This document shows, piece by piece, positions 44,604 through 53,434 of a stretch of DNA of 64,000 nt; position 1 is the first letter of the stretch, and each line of letters begins with the position of its first letter. The translations under genes and the position numbers were made by a program. Source of the stretch: Winogradskyella sediminis (GTDB lineage: Bacteria > Bacteroidota > Bacteroidia > Flavobacteriales > Flavobacteriaceae); NCBI RefSeq assembly GCF_003387355.1, contig NZ_QUNH01000001.1, forward strand, positions 320,023 to 384,022. The letters are read 5' to 3'. The notes under the pieces were generated by a model. The model was not told the DNA's origin, searched no databases, and saw nothing but the letters and a program-made list of their open reading frames with translations.

Positions 44604-46046
44604 TTAATAGTTAGGGTTTTGAGTCATTAAACCATCACTTATATTAACTTCATTTTGTGGTAGAGGTAATAACAAGTCTGATGATGTAAATCCAAATCCG
44701 TAAAGTTCAGAATAAGCCGATAATACTTCTTGTGCTTTTCCTAAACGAATTAAATCGAATAATCTATGGTTTTCAAAAGCTAATTCTACACGTCTTTCCA
44801 TTAATAAGTCGTCTACTGTAATTTCGGTAACAGGATCTGTGAGACCTGCTCTGTTTCTAACCTCTTGAAATGAGGCCAATGCTGCGGTTGCACTCGTTTG
44901 TTCTGCTCCAGCCATAATGGCTTCAACATGCATTAACAATACATCTGCATAACGTAGAACTATCCAATCATTTCCGGCTAATTCTGGGTTAGGACTTGAA
45001 GTAAAATTCGCAATAGGAGTATCACCTCCGTTGTCTCCATCAGGAAAATACTTAGCACATTGATATCTTACCGATGTTAAATGCACAGGATCTTGTCTAA
45101 ATGAATATTGTGATCGATCACCACCAAATTCGTTAAAATCATCAACTAAATCATATGTTGCATAATTTAAACCACTAGAGTTTCCTACTCCGTTCATCCA
45201 TTGTGCAGAGAAATTTTGACTATCATTAATACTTTCATAGCCTATAGCGAAAATAACTTCTGAATTTAATTCTGAATAAAATACGTCATTGAAATTAACT
45301 AACGTATAATCTGGGTTATTAATAATCTCTTCTAATAATAATTGTGCCTGTATGTATTCTGGTTCTTCTAAAGTAAGGTAAACTTTAGCTAGCAATCCTT
45401 GTGCTGCAGCTTTAGAAGCTCTCGTTTTATACGTATTATCCAAACCTAACACGGCCGTTTGTAAATCGCTTACGATTAATTCATAAACCAAATTTTTATC
45501 TACCCTAATAAATTGCGTATCTTTTTCTAAGGGTGTTAGTACATGGTCTATTAAAGGAATATCTCCAAATAATCTTACCAAATTAAAATAAGCATAAGCT
45601 CTAATAAATTTTGCCTCTGCCTCTATAGCGGTTGTATCATCGCTAACATTTCCTAAATTTTCTAAAACAACATTAGCTCTAAAAATAACTTGGTAAAAAC
45701 TAGAATAATAATTTGCAACTAAACCGTTAGTTGCCAAAACATCGAAGGACTCAAATTGCCCTGAATCGGAAAAATCATCTGGATCGGCAATTTTAGTTGC
45801 TGTATTACCACTTCGCATTTCTGTGAGGTAAAACTCATATTGTACACCATGATTTTTATCCTTGTCGTAACTTCCATCACCTTGAATAGCATCGTAAGCA
45901 CCCATAAGAGCTGTTTCTAACTCATCTAAAGTTGTGTAATAATTTTCTGAGGTAATGGCAGAGGTTGGTATAGGCTCTAAATGATCGCTACACGATACTG
46001 CGATAACTCCTATTAATAATATCTGTATATATGTTTTAATTTTCAT
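44604..46046 (-). CDS. susD: SusD-family lipoprotein (pair 2)
   Basis: A 480-residue outer-membrane glycan-binding lipoprotein with signal and lipobox VIAVSC (Cys19). SusD/RagB features: DELETALMGAYDAIQ (~43-57), AEAKFIRAYAYFNLVRLFGDIPLID (~145-169), and VDDLLMERRVELAFENHRLFDLIRLGKA near residue 415. Partner of the SusC encoded 28 bases upstream. It differs strongly in sequence from the SusD of pair 1, so the two pairs are not a recent duplication and may bind different alginate fragments. Confidence 0.93.
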   Translation of the reverse strand: MKIKTYIQILLIGVIAVSCSDHLEPIPTSAITSENYYTTLDELETALMGAYDAIQGDGSYDKDKNHGVQYEFYLTEMRSGNTATKIADPDDFSDSGQFESFDVLATNGLVANYYSSFYQVIFRANVVLENLGNVSDDTTAIEAEAKFIRAYAYFNLVRLFGDIPLIDHVLTPLEKDTQFIRVDKNLVYELIVSDLQTAVLGLDNTYKTRASKAAAQGLLAKVYLTLEEPEYIQAQLLLEEIINNPDYTLVNFNDVFYSELNSEVIFAIGYESINDSQNFSAQWMNGVGNSSGLNYATYDLVDDFNEFGGDRSQYSFRQDPVHLTSVRYQCAKYFPDGDNGGDTPIANFTSSPNPELAGNDWIVLRYADVLLMHVEAIMAGAEQTSATAALASFQEVRNRAGLTDPVTEITVDDLLMERRVELAFENHRLFDLIRLGKAQEVLSAYSELYGFGFTSSDLLLPLPQNEVNISDGLMTQNPNY

Positions 46047-46074
46047 AATAAAGTTTATTAGGCAATTATTTTTT

Positions 46075-49000
46075 TTAAAAATCTACATCTAATCCAAAAG
46101 AGATTGTTCTATATATAGGCGACCCTCCTCTTTGGTAGCCATACTGCGTTGGACTAGTTTTATCTAAAGCTTCCGGGTTCCACCCTGTATAACCATCTGC
46201 CGTCTTATACAATAGATTCTGACCAGATGCATATACTCTTAACTTAGATATACCTAAGTCCGTTACTAAATCTTCTGGAAAACTATATCCTATATTTACA
46301 TTTCTCAATGCAATGTATGACGCATCTTGTATTATACTGTTTGTAAAATACTTATCTACTAAAAACTCTGTATTGTAAGAATCTGGAACCACATCAGAAA
46401 TTAAGGTTCTGTTATTGTTATGACTAAATAAATAGTGGTCTCCGATATTTCTCACCTCAGCTCCATGCGAACCTTGGAACATAATTGAAAAATCGAAGTT
46501 TCCAATTTGGAAGTCATTAGTAAAACTCCAAATTAACTCTGGGTAAGGGTTACCTAAAATGGTCTTATCTTCGTCATCCAATACTCCATCACCATTTAAA
46601 TCCTTTACTTTAACCAAACCAAATTGATTACCAACATGTCTGTAAGGTCTATCCCTATATTCAATAGGAACTTCAGACTCTACAACGTAACCATAAAACG
46701 ACGATATTGGCTGCCCTTCTTGATTGATCCATTCCGCCGGTCTCGAAGGATCTATACTTGTAATTTGCCCATCTGAATCTGCAAAATTTACTAAGGTATT
46801 TTCATTGGTGGTTGCTATGACTGTAGATTGCCAAGAGAAGTTTCTTTTGTTGATATTTCTTGTTCTTAACTCAAACTCGAAACCTTCGTTTTTTACTTCA
46901 CCTAAATTAACCAAAGCACTGTTAAAACCGGTCGTAGATGACACTGGGTTATTCAGTAATAATTGGTCACTTTTTCTTTGATACCAATCTACAGAACCTG
47001 TGATTTTATTATTTAAGAATCCAAAATCAATACCAGGATTAATTTCAATTAAACGTTCCCATTTTAATTCAGGATTTGCCAAATTTAAAGGCGAATACCC
47101 TGTGGTTATCGTTCCATCTACAACATAAGATGTTAAATCTAATAATGACAAATGCGGATAGTAATCTTGTAACACATTCTCTGAACTCAACACAGAAGTA
47201 CTACCCTGAGCATCTGGATTAACGCTTCCTGTATTTAAACGGTCATTACCAGTAACACCATAACTAGCTCTTAATTTAAGTGATGAAATAATATTACTAT
47301 CTCTTAAAAAGTTTTCTTCAGCAACATTCCAACCTAATGAGGCAGCTGCGAAATTACCATACTTAAAATCTGAACCAAAAATAGAGCTTCCATCACGACG
47401 CATACTAAGTGACATTAAGTACTTATCATCGTATGCATAATTTAATCTTGAGATAAATGAAATCCCTCTTTTTTGCCATTCCATACCAAATGTTTCTGCA
47501 TCAACTATACTAGTTGCTCCTGAAATTTGCTGTACGATATCATTTTCATAACCAATACCTTTGATAGTTGAGAAAAAGTAATCTCTAGTTTCAATAGAAT
47601 TACCTAAAGTAACACCTAATTCATGTTTTCCGAAACTTACATCGTAGTTTAAGAAGTTATCGAAAATATAATATTGCTCTTTTTGGCTAGTTTCAACCAT
47701 ATAAGCATCTGTAGTTTGTTCTCTAGCCAAAGTCCCCATATAATCGGTTCTTTTGGTATCTTGGATAGATCCCGATAATGTTGTAGTAAACCTTAGTCCT
47801 TTAGTTATTTTGTATTTACCATAAAAACTACCAAACATCTTGAATTTTTTATCCATTCTATTTCGTTCAGTAACTCTAGCATACGGATTTTGGTTTGTAC
47901 TATTTCCAATATTAAAAAGCTCTTCATCAAAGACACCGTCACCATTGAAATCAAATATTGTAAAGTGATTTTGTCTTACATAATCACCAGCTTCCACAGG
48001 AAAAGCTTCAGGATTTACCATTTGCAATGTATACTCGTCATGATAAATTGGTAACCAAGGTTGATGCCTTGCTACGTTATGAACAGATTCTGCAAATCTT
48101 ACTCTTTCTGTAAAGGATGGGCTTAAATTGATACCTACAGAAAATTTCTCATTTATTTTATTGTCTAGTTTTAATCGGGCACCATATTTAGTATAGTTAT
48201 CACCGAGCAACACCCCTTCGTCGTCAGAATAGTTTAAACTGGCCGAATACTTGGTGTTTTTATTACCACCTCTAAATGACATGGCATGACTCGTTATCGT
48301 TCCGCCATCAAAAAACACATCTTGCCAAGATCGGTCTGTACCAGTTTGTAATTGCGCTTGGGTATAAATAGAAATTTCCCCATTATCTGCCATTTGTTGA
48401 TCTGCCCATTCTTGTGTAGTATAACCATAGGCATCACTTTTTCTAGCCTCTTTAAAACCAGTATAGGTACTATAGGTAATTCTTGTTTTTCCTTCTAAAC
48501 CAGATTTCATGGTAATCATAATAATACCATTAGAACCTTTAGAACCATAAATTGCAGCCGATGCCGCATCTTTTAATATTTCAAACGATTCTACATCGTT
48601 CATATTCAATGACCCTAAAAAATCAGGATCTACAATTACTCCATCAACCACTACCAAAGGAGTAGAATCACCAGCCATAGAACCTACACCACGAATTGTA
48701 ATTGTAGGTGCAGCACCAGCTTCGCCATCTGTAGCTTGTATATTAACACCTGAGACCTGCCCTACCAAAGCGTCATCGACTCTTGACACTGCGATTTGAC
48801 CTAAATCGTCATTTACTACTTTGGATATCGATCCTGTTGTATGACTCTTCTTCTGCGTTCCATAACCTATTACTACAATTTCATCTAGCACGCTAGCATC
48901 TTCAGTTAAGCTAACATTAATAGTTGTTTGATCACCAACGGTTACAAGTTTTGTCCCAAACCCTAAATAAGAAAATTGTAACACATCTCCTTTACTAGCC

Positions 49001-49194
49001 TGAATTTGATAATTTCCATCAAAATCTGTTGTGGTTCCCTTAGTCGTATTTACAATTATAATATTTACCCCAGGAACCGCCATGCCATCGGTTGCAGAAA
49101 CTACCTGACCCTTAATATTTACTACCTCTTGCGCATTTAACGAAAAGCACATTAGAACAAAAATAATCAAGGTTGATTTAATTTTTAATTTCAT
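46075..49194 (-). CDS. susC: SusC-family TonB-dependent transporter (pair 2)
   Basis: A 1039-residue outer-membrane TonB-dependent importer. Signal peptide (~1-21, ends LNAQ), carboxypeptidase-like domain (VNIKGQVVSATDGMAVPGVNIIIVNTTKG), plug with VVIGYGTQKKSHTTGSISKVV (~108-128) and ASAAIYGSKGSNGIIMITMKSG, barrel to the C-terminal LDVDF. First gene of a three-gene unit with susD and the PKD lipoprotein. The promoter architecture (operator pair, -7, -33) matches that of the pair-1 susC. Confidence 0.95.
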   Translation of the reverse strand: MKLKIKSTLIIFVLMCFSLNAQEVVNIKGQVVSATDGMAVPGVNIIIVNTTKGTTTDFDGNYQIQASKGDVLQFSYLGFGTKLVTVGDQTTINVSLTEDASVLDEIVVIGYGTQKKSHTTGSISKVVNDDLGQIAVSRVDDALVGQVSGVNIQATDGEAGAAPTITIRGVGSMAGDSTPLVVVDGVIVDPDFLGSLNMNDVESFEILKDAASAAIYGSKGSNGIIMITMKSGLEGKTRITYSTYTGFKEARKSDAYGYTTQEWADQQMADNGEISIYTQAQLQTGTDRSWQDVFFDGGTITSHAMSFRGGNKNTKYSASLNYSDDEGVLLGDNYTKYGARLKLDNKINEKFSVGINLSPSFTERVRFAESVHNVARHQPWLPIYHDEYTLQMVNPEAFPVEAGDYVRQNHFTIFDFNGDGVFDEELFNIGNSTNQNPYARVTERNRMDKKFKMFGSFYGKYKITKGLRFTTTLSGSIQDTKRTDYMGTLAREQTTDAYMVETSQKEQYYIFDNFLNYDVSFGKHELGVTLGNSIETRDYFFSTIKGIGYENDIVQQISGATSIVDAETFGMEWQKRGISFISRLNYAYDDKYLMSLSMRRDGSSIFGSDFKYGNFAAASLGWNVAEENFLRDSNIISSLKLRASYGVTGNDRLNTGSVNPDAQGSTSVLSSENVLQDYYPHLSLLDLTSYVVDGTITTGYSPLNLANPELKWERLIEINPGIDFGFLNNKITGSVDWYQRKSDQLLLNNPVSSTTGFNSALVNLGEVKNEGFEFELRTRNINKRNFSWQSTVIATTNENTLVNFADSDGQITSIDPSRPAEWINQEGQPISSFYGYVVESEVPIEYRDRPYRHVGNQFGLVKVKDLNGDGVLDDEDKTILGNPYPELIWSFTNDFQIGNFDFSIMFQGSHGAEVRNIGDHYLFSHNNNRTLISDVVPDSYNTEFLVDKYFTNSIIQDASYIALRNVNIGYSFPEDLVTDLGISKLRVYASGQNLLYKTADGYTGWNPEALDKTSPTQYGYQRGGSPIYRTISFGLDVDF

Positions 49195-49313
49195 AATGAA
49201 TAGTTAGTTATTACTTATTTGATTGTTATTTAGTTTATTGCTGTAACCGTATTTGAGTAACATTTTGTAGAAGTCTCACCATATGTTCCCTTTAAAATGA
49301 GACAAAAAAAAAT

Positions 49314-49372
49314 TGGTTAACCAATCTGGTTTACCAAATATATATAAAAATTTGTTAATTACAACGTTTTCG
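49314..49372 (-). promoter_or_regulatory. susC pair 2 promoter with operator pair
   Basis: TGGTTAACCA (49314-49323) and TGGTTTACCA (49327-49336), 13 bp apart; minus-strand -7 box TATATTTG (49342-49335) overlaps the second and TTG (49364-49362) lies 19 bp away as -33. AACGTTTTCG at 49363-49372 adjoins it. The geometry is identical to susC pair 1. Confidence 0.82.
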
Positions 49373-49439
49373 TAAACTTAATATGTTAAAACAACCTATA
49401 ATTAAGTTAAATATCGACTAGAGGGTGAGGGTATGAGAA

Positions 49440-49474
49440 TTCTAGCCCTATATATTTATTACACAGGGCTAGAA
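49440..49474. repeat. Hairpin between cupin gene and susC pair 2
   Basis: TTCTAGCCCT / AGGGCTAGAA, a perfect 10-bp stem with a 15-base loop, 12 bases beyond the cupin stop. It may end or stabilise the minus-strand PL17-cupin message, though the T run is missing on that strand. Confidence 0.55.
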
Positions 49475-49485
49475 GATTGTAATTA

Positions 49486-49860
49486 TTATTTTTTATCTCC
49501 AAAGTATGAAACTTCACCACCTGTTAAGAAATCTTCTCTCACCGGACTAAAAGTATCAATGAGCATTCCTTCTTCTAAACACACAGCACTATGCATTAAA
49601 TTAGGCTCTATGTATACACCATCACCAGCTTCTACTATTTGTTTAACTCCATCTATTTCAAATTCAAATTTTCCTGAGACACAGTATGTAGCTTGTGTAT
49701 GAAAGTGCTGGTGTGGAGATCCTAAAGCTCCTTTTTCAAATTTTACTTGAACCATCATAATTTGGTTATCATATCCTAAAAACTTTCTTAACACTCCTCC
49801 TCCGAGAACTTCCCACTCCATGTCTTTTGTAATAATGTACTTTTCACTAAATCTTTTCAT
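49486..49860 (-). CDS. kdgF: KdgF-type cupin, unsaturated uronate linearising protein
   Basis: A small single-domain cupin (124 aa). The metal site is readable: H50-Q-H52 with Q56 (SPHQHFHTQATYCVSG) and a second-motif His90 (EPNLMHSAV). KdgF converts the cyclic 4,5-unsaturated monouronates made by exolytic lyases to the linear keto form (DEH), speeding entry to the KDG pathway in alginate and pectin degraders. It starts 6 bases after the PL17 gene, the enzyme that makes its substrate, which supports the call and a shared operon. Confidence 0.9.
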   Translation of the reverse strand: MKRFSEKYIITKDMEWEVLGGGVLRKFLGYDNQIMMVQVKFEKGALGSPHQHFHTQATYCVSGKFEFEIDGVKQIVEAGDGVYIEPNLMHSAVCLEEGMLIDTFSPVREDFLTGGEVSYFGDKK

Positions 49861-49866
49861 AATTTT

Positions 49867-52155
49867 TTAATTTGTATTGGTTTCTGTGAGCATATAAGGT
49901 CCTTTCCAGGTATACTCTTTATCATTTATGGTTAACATATGTTCCGCTTCTTTAGAAGCATTTGTATTTGACGTAATAAATAGTTTTGTTATACCTTCTA
50001 TATTTGTAATTGCAATTACCGTATAGTCATGGGTATCTAAAAGCACTTTTAATTCTTTAATACTGCTGTTAGAATTAATTGCAGATTCCGTAACCGGACT
50101 ATAACTACCGTGTGCTTCTATAGTTGACACAAAGGTGGTGTTTTTTGTATTTTCTCGTCTTAAGAGTAAAGCAGGATCACGCCTTAAATTAAATTCTGGG
50201 TCATTTGCTCCTATTCTTGTAAATAATAATTTGTCTTTATTATTTGTAATAGTGGTTAACGTGTAGAATTTTTTATTGTTCAACCAAGAGAGTTTAGAAT
50301 TATTTCCTTCTGCCTGAGCCATACCTTCAACAAATAAGTGCTGATAACCATTTTTAGTTCCTAAAGGTTTTAAGACTTCGGGAGTCTTGTATTCAAAGTT
50401 GGTCTTAATAACTTGACCTAAGAAATAATAAGGAAAATCGTATTGGTTAGCTTTATTTGAAGTGACTCTCATAATGTCTAATACATATGGTTTTTCAAGA
50501 TCTGAGTCATTAATAACAGCCATTGTCCTAAGCATTTCAGTTTCTGGATAAGCATTCTGCTCTATAGCACTTGAAACTTGAACTTTTCTATTCTCAGAAG
50601 AAAAGTAATGTAGGTCTGAGTGGTGTAAGCTTCCTATATCATATTTCCCTTTAAAATGAGAGGTTTCGTTTACCGTTAAAGTATTGTGAGCAATAGTCTG
50701 CTTGGCCCAAGTTTTATTTTCTTTTAGATAATTACCACCTCCTTTTTGCTCAATATTTACAAAACGAGCTAAACCATAATCTTGAATAATTTCATCTCCG
50801 TTCTCATACAACGAATAAGACAACTTATCATAATGTCCATGGCTAGAACCTTGTGCTGCATATTTAAACACTAGTTCTATTTCTTTATTTCGCAAAATAG
50901 CGACACCTCCTTGTGTACCATTGGGTCCATCGGATAAATTAATAGATTTTTTATTAAATGGTTCTGCTTTACCCTCTTTTAGCCCAAGTGCTACAGCTAA
51001 ACCAGAATCATCCAACAATACCTTATTTTGTTCTTTTGCAATACTCAGTAATCCTGGATCTTGCGTTCCAAAATGATACGAAATATCAACAGCAGTAACT
51101 AAAGCATCGTTGTAGTAAGACATGCCTTTTTGACCATCATTAAGTGGAAAAAAATCACCATCGGCATCAGATAAATTTAATAGCGCGTTAATAGATTTTA
51201 GAAGCACTCCATCTTTATATTCAAAAATCTTTAATTCAGGTTTTACATTATGAAGTCCTTCTGCAAATATTAAAAACGGATACATAGCATAACGCTGATA
51301 ATAAGGCCCTTCGTTGTAATAGCCATCAGGAGAAAAGGGTTCTTCAATATTAGCCAAAAACCCAGCTTTACCATCTTTATTAAGGAAACCGCCATCATCA
51401 TCTTTTTTTGTAGTATCTAACTTTAAATCTTTAATACCATAGAGTGCACGATCTATTAATTCTTCATCATCCATGACCAAACCAATCATACCAACAGCTG
51501 CATTTCCCCAAGTACTATGATTATGAACACGTTGATAAAACTGAGGACTATCTACAGATATATGATCTGCAAAAGGCCTAAACAGATTAGTCTCTAGTGC
51601 ATTACGCTCTTCTTCCGATAGAAAATTATAAATACAATCATAAGCCTGACTCACGTAAACTAACCAATTAGAATCATTTAAACATTGCCAGAACAATTTA
51701 CCTCGTGCATAAGATCTCGTTTTGGGATGTAATGGTAATGTTTTGTACATCGCTTCATATTGCATCAACATATCCTTGACATACTTAGCGTATTTTTCAT
51801 CATTTAAAATTTGATATAACACACCTGCTTTTTGCATCACAATCATATTGCGTTTATGACGTACATGTGTGTATCCTCCGGAATAATCTACTGGTATTGG
51901 AGTATCTATGCCCTTTGCTATTTCGGCATCAATTTCCTCCTGAACCGCTTTTAAAGTGTGATCGAAAATTGGAATACTTCCCAATTGCGCTCTAATATCT
52001 TTTACACCTTGTGCTGTGAGTATAAGCTTGGGGTGACTATTTACAGTAGTTGTTGCAGTATCTTGTGCTTTACTTGTGCTTTTTTCTTTTTGACAAGACA
52101 ACATAACCATACTAAAGATAATAAGCTGAAATAATTTAATCCATGAAACTCTCAT
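49867..52155 (-). CDS. PL17-family oligoalginate lyase, lipoprotein
   Basis: A lyase that degrades alginate oligomers exolytically to unsaturated monomers, probably in the periplasm. Lipoprotein signal with MVMLSC (the ATG at 52155, MRVSWIKLF, is chosen because the longer frame from 52197 runs through the operator). An alginate-lyase alpha/alpha-toroid domain (~residues 35-370) has the NEGPYYQRYAMYPF motif with catalytic Tyr/His and HNHSTWGNAAVGM; a heparinase II/III-like beta domain (~400-670) has GSSHGHYDKLSYSLYENGDEIIQDYG. About 762 aa, normal for PL17. Followed by kdgF. Confidence 0.93.
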   Translation of the reverse strand: MRVSWIKLFQLIIFSMVMLSCQKEKSTSKAQDTATTTVNSHPKLILTAQGVKDIRAQLGSIPIFDHTLKAVQEEIDAEIAKGIDTPIPVDYSGGYTHVRHKRNMIVMQKAGVLYQILNDEKYAKYVKDMLMQYEAMYKTLPLHPKTRSYARGKLFWQCLNDSNWLVYVSQAYDCIYNFLSEEERNALETNLFRPFADHISVDSPQFYQRVHNHSTWGNAAVGMIGLVMDDEELIDRALYGIKDLKLDTTKKDDDGGFLNKDGKAGFLANIEEPFSPDGYYNEGPYYQRYAMYPFLIFAEGLHNVKPELKIFEYKDGVLLKSINALLNLSDADGDFFPLNDGQKGMSYYNDALVTAVDISYHFGTQDPGLLSIAKEQNKVLLDDSGLAVALGLKEGKAEPFNKKSINLSDGPNGTQGGVAILRNKEIELVFKYAAQGSSHGHYDKLSYSLYENGDEIIQDYGLARFVNIEQKGGGNYLKENKTWAKQTIAHNTLTVNETSHFKGKYDIGSLHHSDLHYFSSENRKVQVSSAIEQNAYPETEMLRTMAVINDSDLEKPYVLDIMRVTSNKANQYDFPYYFLGQVIKTNFEYKTPEVLKPLGTKNGYQHLFVEGMAQAEGNNSKLSWLNNKKFYTLTTITNNKDKLLFTRIGANDPEFNLRRDPALLLRRENTKNTTFVSTIEAHGSYSPVTESAINSNSSIKELKVLLDTHDYTVIAITNIEGITKLFITSNTNASKEAEHMLTINDKEYTWKGPYMLTETNTN

Positions 52156-52173
52156 AATAAAGCGGTTTTCAAT

Positions 52174-52201
52174 TGGCTTTCCAAATTGGTTTACCAATAT
52201 A
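52174..52201 (-). promoter_or_regulatory. PL17 promoter operator pair
   Basis: TGGTTTACCA (52187-52196) with a degenerate partner TGGCTTTCCA (52174-52183) 13 bp away. The -7 box on the minus strand is TATATTGG (52201-52194), near consensus and overlapping the operator. Confidence 0.68.
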
Positions 52202-52348
52202 GTGATATTTGTTAATTTAAAATAATTCGATTCTTCTCTTAAAATTAAGTTGTTATTATTGATGCAAATTCTATTGTAAAAACTAGTATTTCTTCTTCTA
52301 AAATAATAAGGCTACGACATTGAATAAAATTATGGAGTAGTGATTGCT

Positions 52349-53374
52349 TTAATGAACTATGCTTTTCCCTAAAGTGGCTTCTTTAAACCATACTTCTGCA
52401 TAACTTCCATTGGCATATTGTTTTTCTATATCACCAGCATATGTAGCAGACTTTGTTGTTTCTCCGTTCGCCTGATTATAAGCTCCTTGTTTAAAATAAT
52501 TAAGTTCACCAGCATATGCATTTGCTCTCTCCACACCTATTGGTCGTCTAGAGCCATACACTTTAACAATCTGTTGTGGAATTTTAGAGGGTGTAGTAAA
52601 ATCTGATTCTATTAAACTCTTTGTAAATGTTTTAGATTCATGACCTTCACTAGTAAAAGTTAGAGACATTAAACCGTTATGTACATTAATCTCGTAACTA
52701 AATACTTCACCTAAAGCAATACCATCTTTGGGTTCTTTAGGATATGTGGCAGGATCAGAACCTACAACCGAAAAATCGTATCCCCAAACTACGGTAGAAT
52801 AATCCCAACGACCAGAATTATCACCTTCGGTATTTATCTCATAATTCCAAAATACAGAACCTTTTGTATGATTTGGAAATTTCTTGTAATAAATTTTAAG
52901 TGGTTCATTTTCGTGACCTTCATCGCTATGAATTTGCCCAACAACTACGGAATAGGATGATGCGACATCGGCATTTCCCGTGGTAGACACCTGTTGTACT
53001 TTTAAAGTTCCGGTTAATCTTCCACCAGTTTCTGGAACCCAATGCGCTTTTTCTCCAAGTTCCGTTCTCGTATTACTCGAGGTTTTAGAAGTAATACCCG
53101 AATTTGGAGTTTTATAAACAACCCAATGCTCTTGTCCATCATGCTCAACATAAAAAAAATTCTCTTTTTTATAATTGATTATTTCATTTTTATAAGTTCC
53201 ATCTCCTAAAAGTATTGTCCATTTGTCCATAAACGGAATAACATCACTTGGATACTCTATTATCTCTTTCGTTTTTGAGGTTATTTGCTGAGGAGTTTCT
53301 GAAGATTCTGTAATCTTCTCTTTACATGCAACGCATATTAAAAACAAAATGCTAATACCCGATATTTTCTTCAT
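52349..53374 (-). CDS. PL7-family alginate lyase, lipoprotein
   Basis: An endo-type alginate lyase with the beta-jelly-roll fold. Lipoprotein signal (LICVAC, Cys17), then the three conserved PL7 blocks: RTELGE (103-108), QIHSDE (147-152, with catalytic-type Gln/His) and YFKQGAYNQ (~292-300, with the catalytic Tyr). QIH rather than QVH suggests activity on polyguluronate or mixed blocks, by published family correlation. Length 341 aa. It follows the PL6 gene by 60 bases without its own operator, so the two are likely one transcript. Expected at the cell surface. Confidence 0.93.
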   Translation of the reverse strand: MKKISGISILFLICVACKEKITESSETPQQITSKTKEIIEYPSDVIPFMDKWTILLGDGTYKNEIINYKKENFFYVEHDGQEHWVVYKTPNSGITSKTSSNTRTELGEKAHWVPETGGRLTGTLKVQQVSTTGNADVASSYSVVVGQIHSDEGHENEPLKIYYKKFPNHTKGSVFWNYEINTEGDNSGRWDYSTVVWGYDFSVVGSDPATYPKEPKDGIALGEVFSYEINVHNGLMSLTFTSEGHESKTFTKSLIESDFTTPSKIPQQIVKVYGSRRPIGVERANAYAGELNYFKQGAYNQANGETTKSATYAGDIEKQYANGSYAEVWFKEATLGKSIVH

Positions 53375-53434
53375 GAATTAAATTTTATACTATAAATAGA
53401 ACATAGCAACAGTAATACAAAACATAAGTGTTCA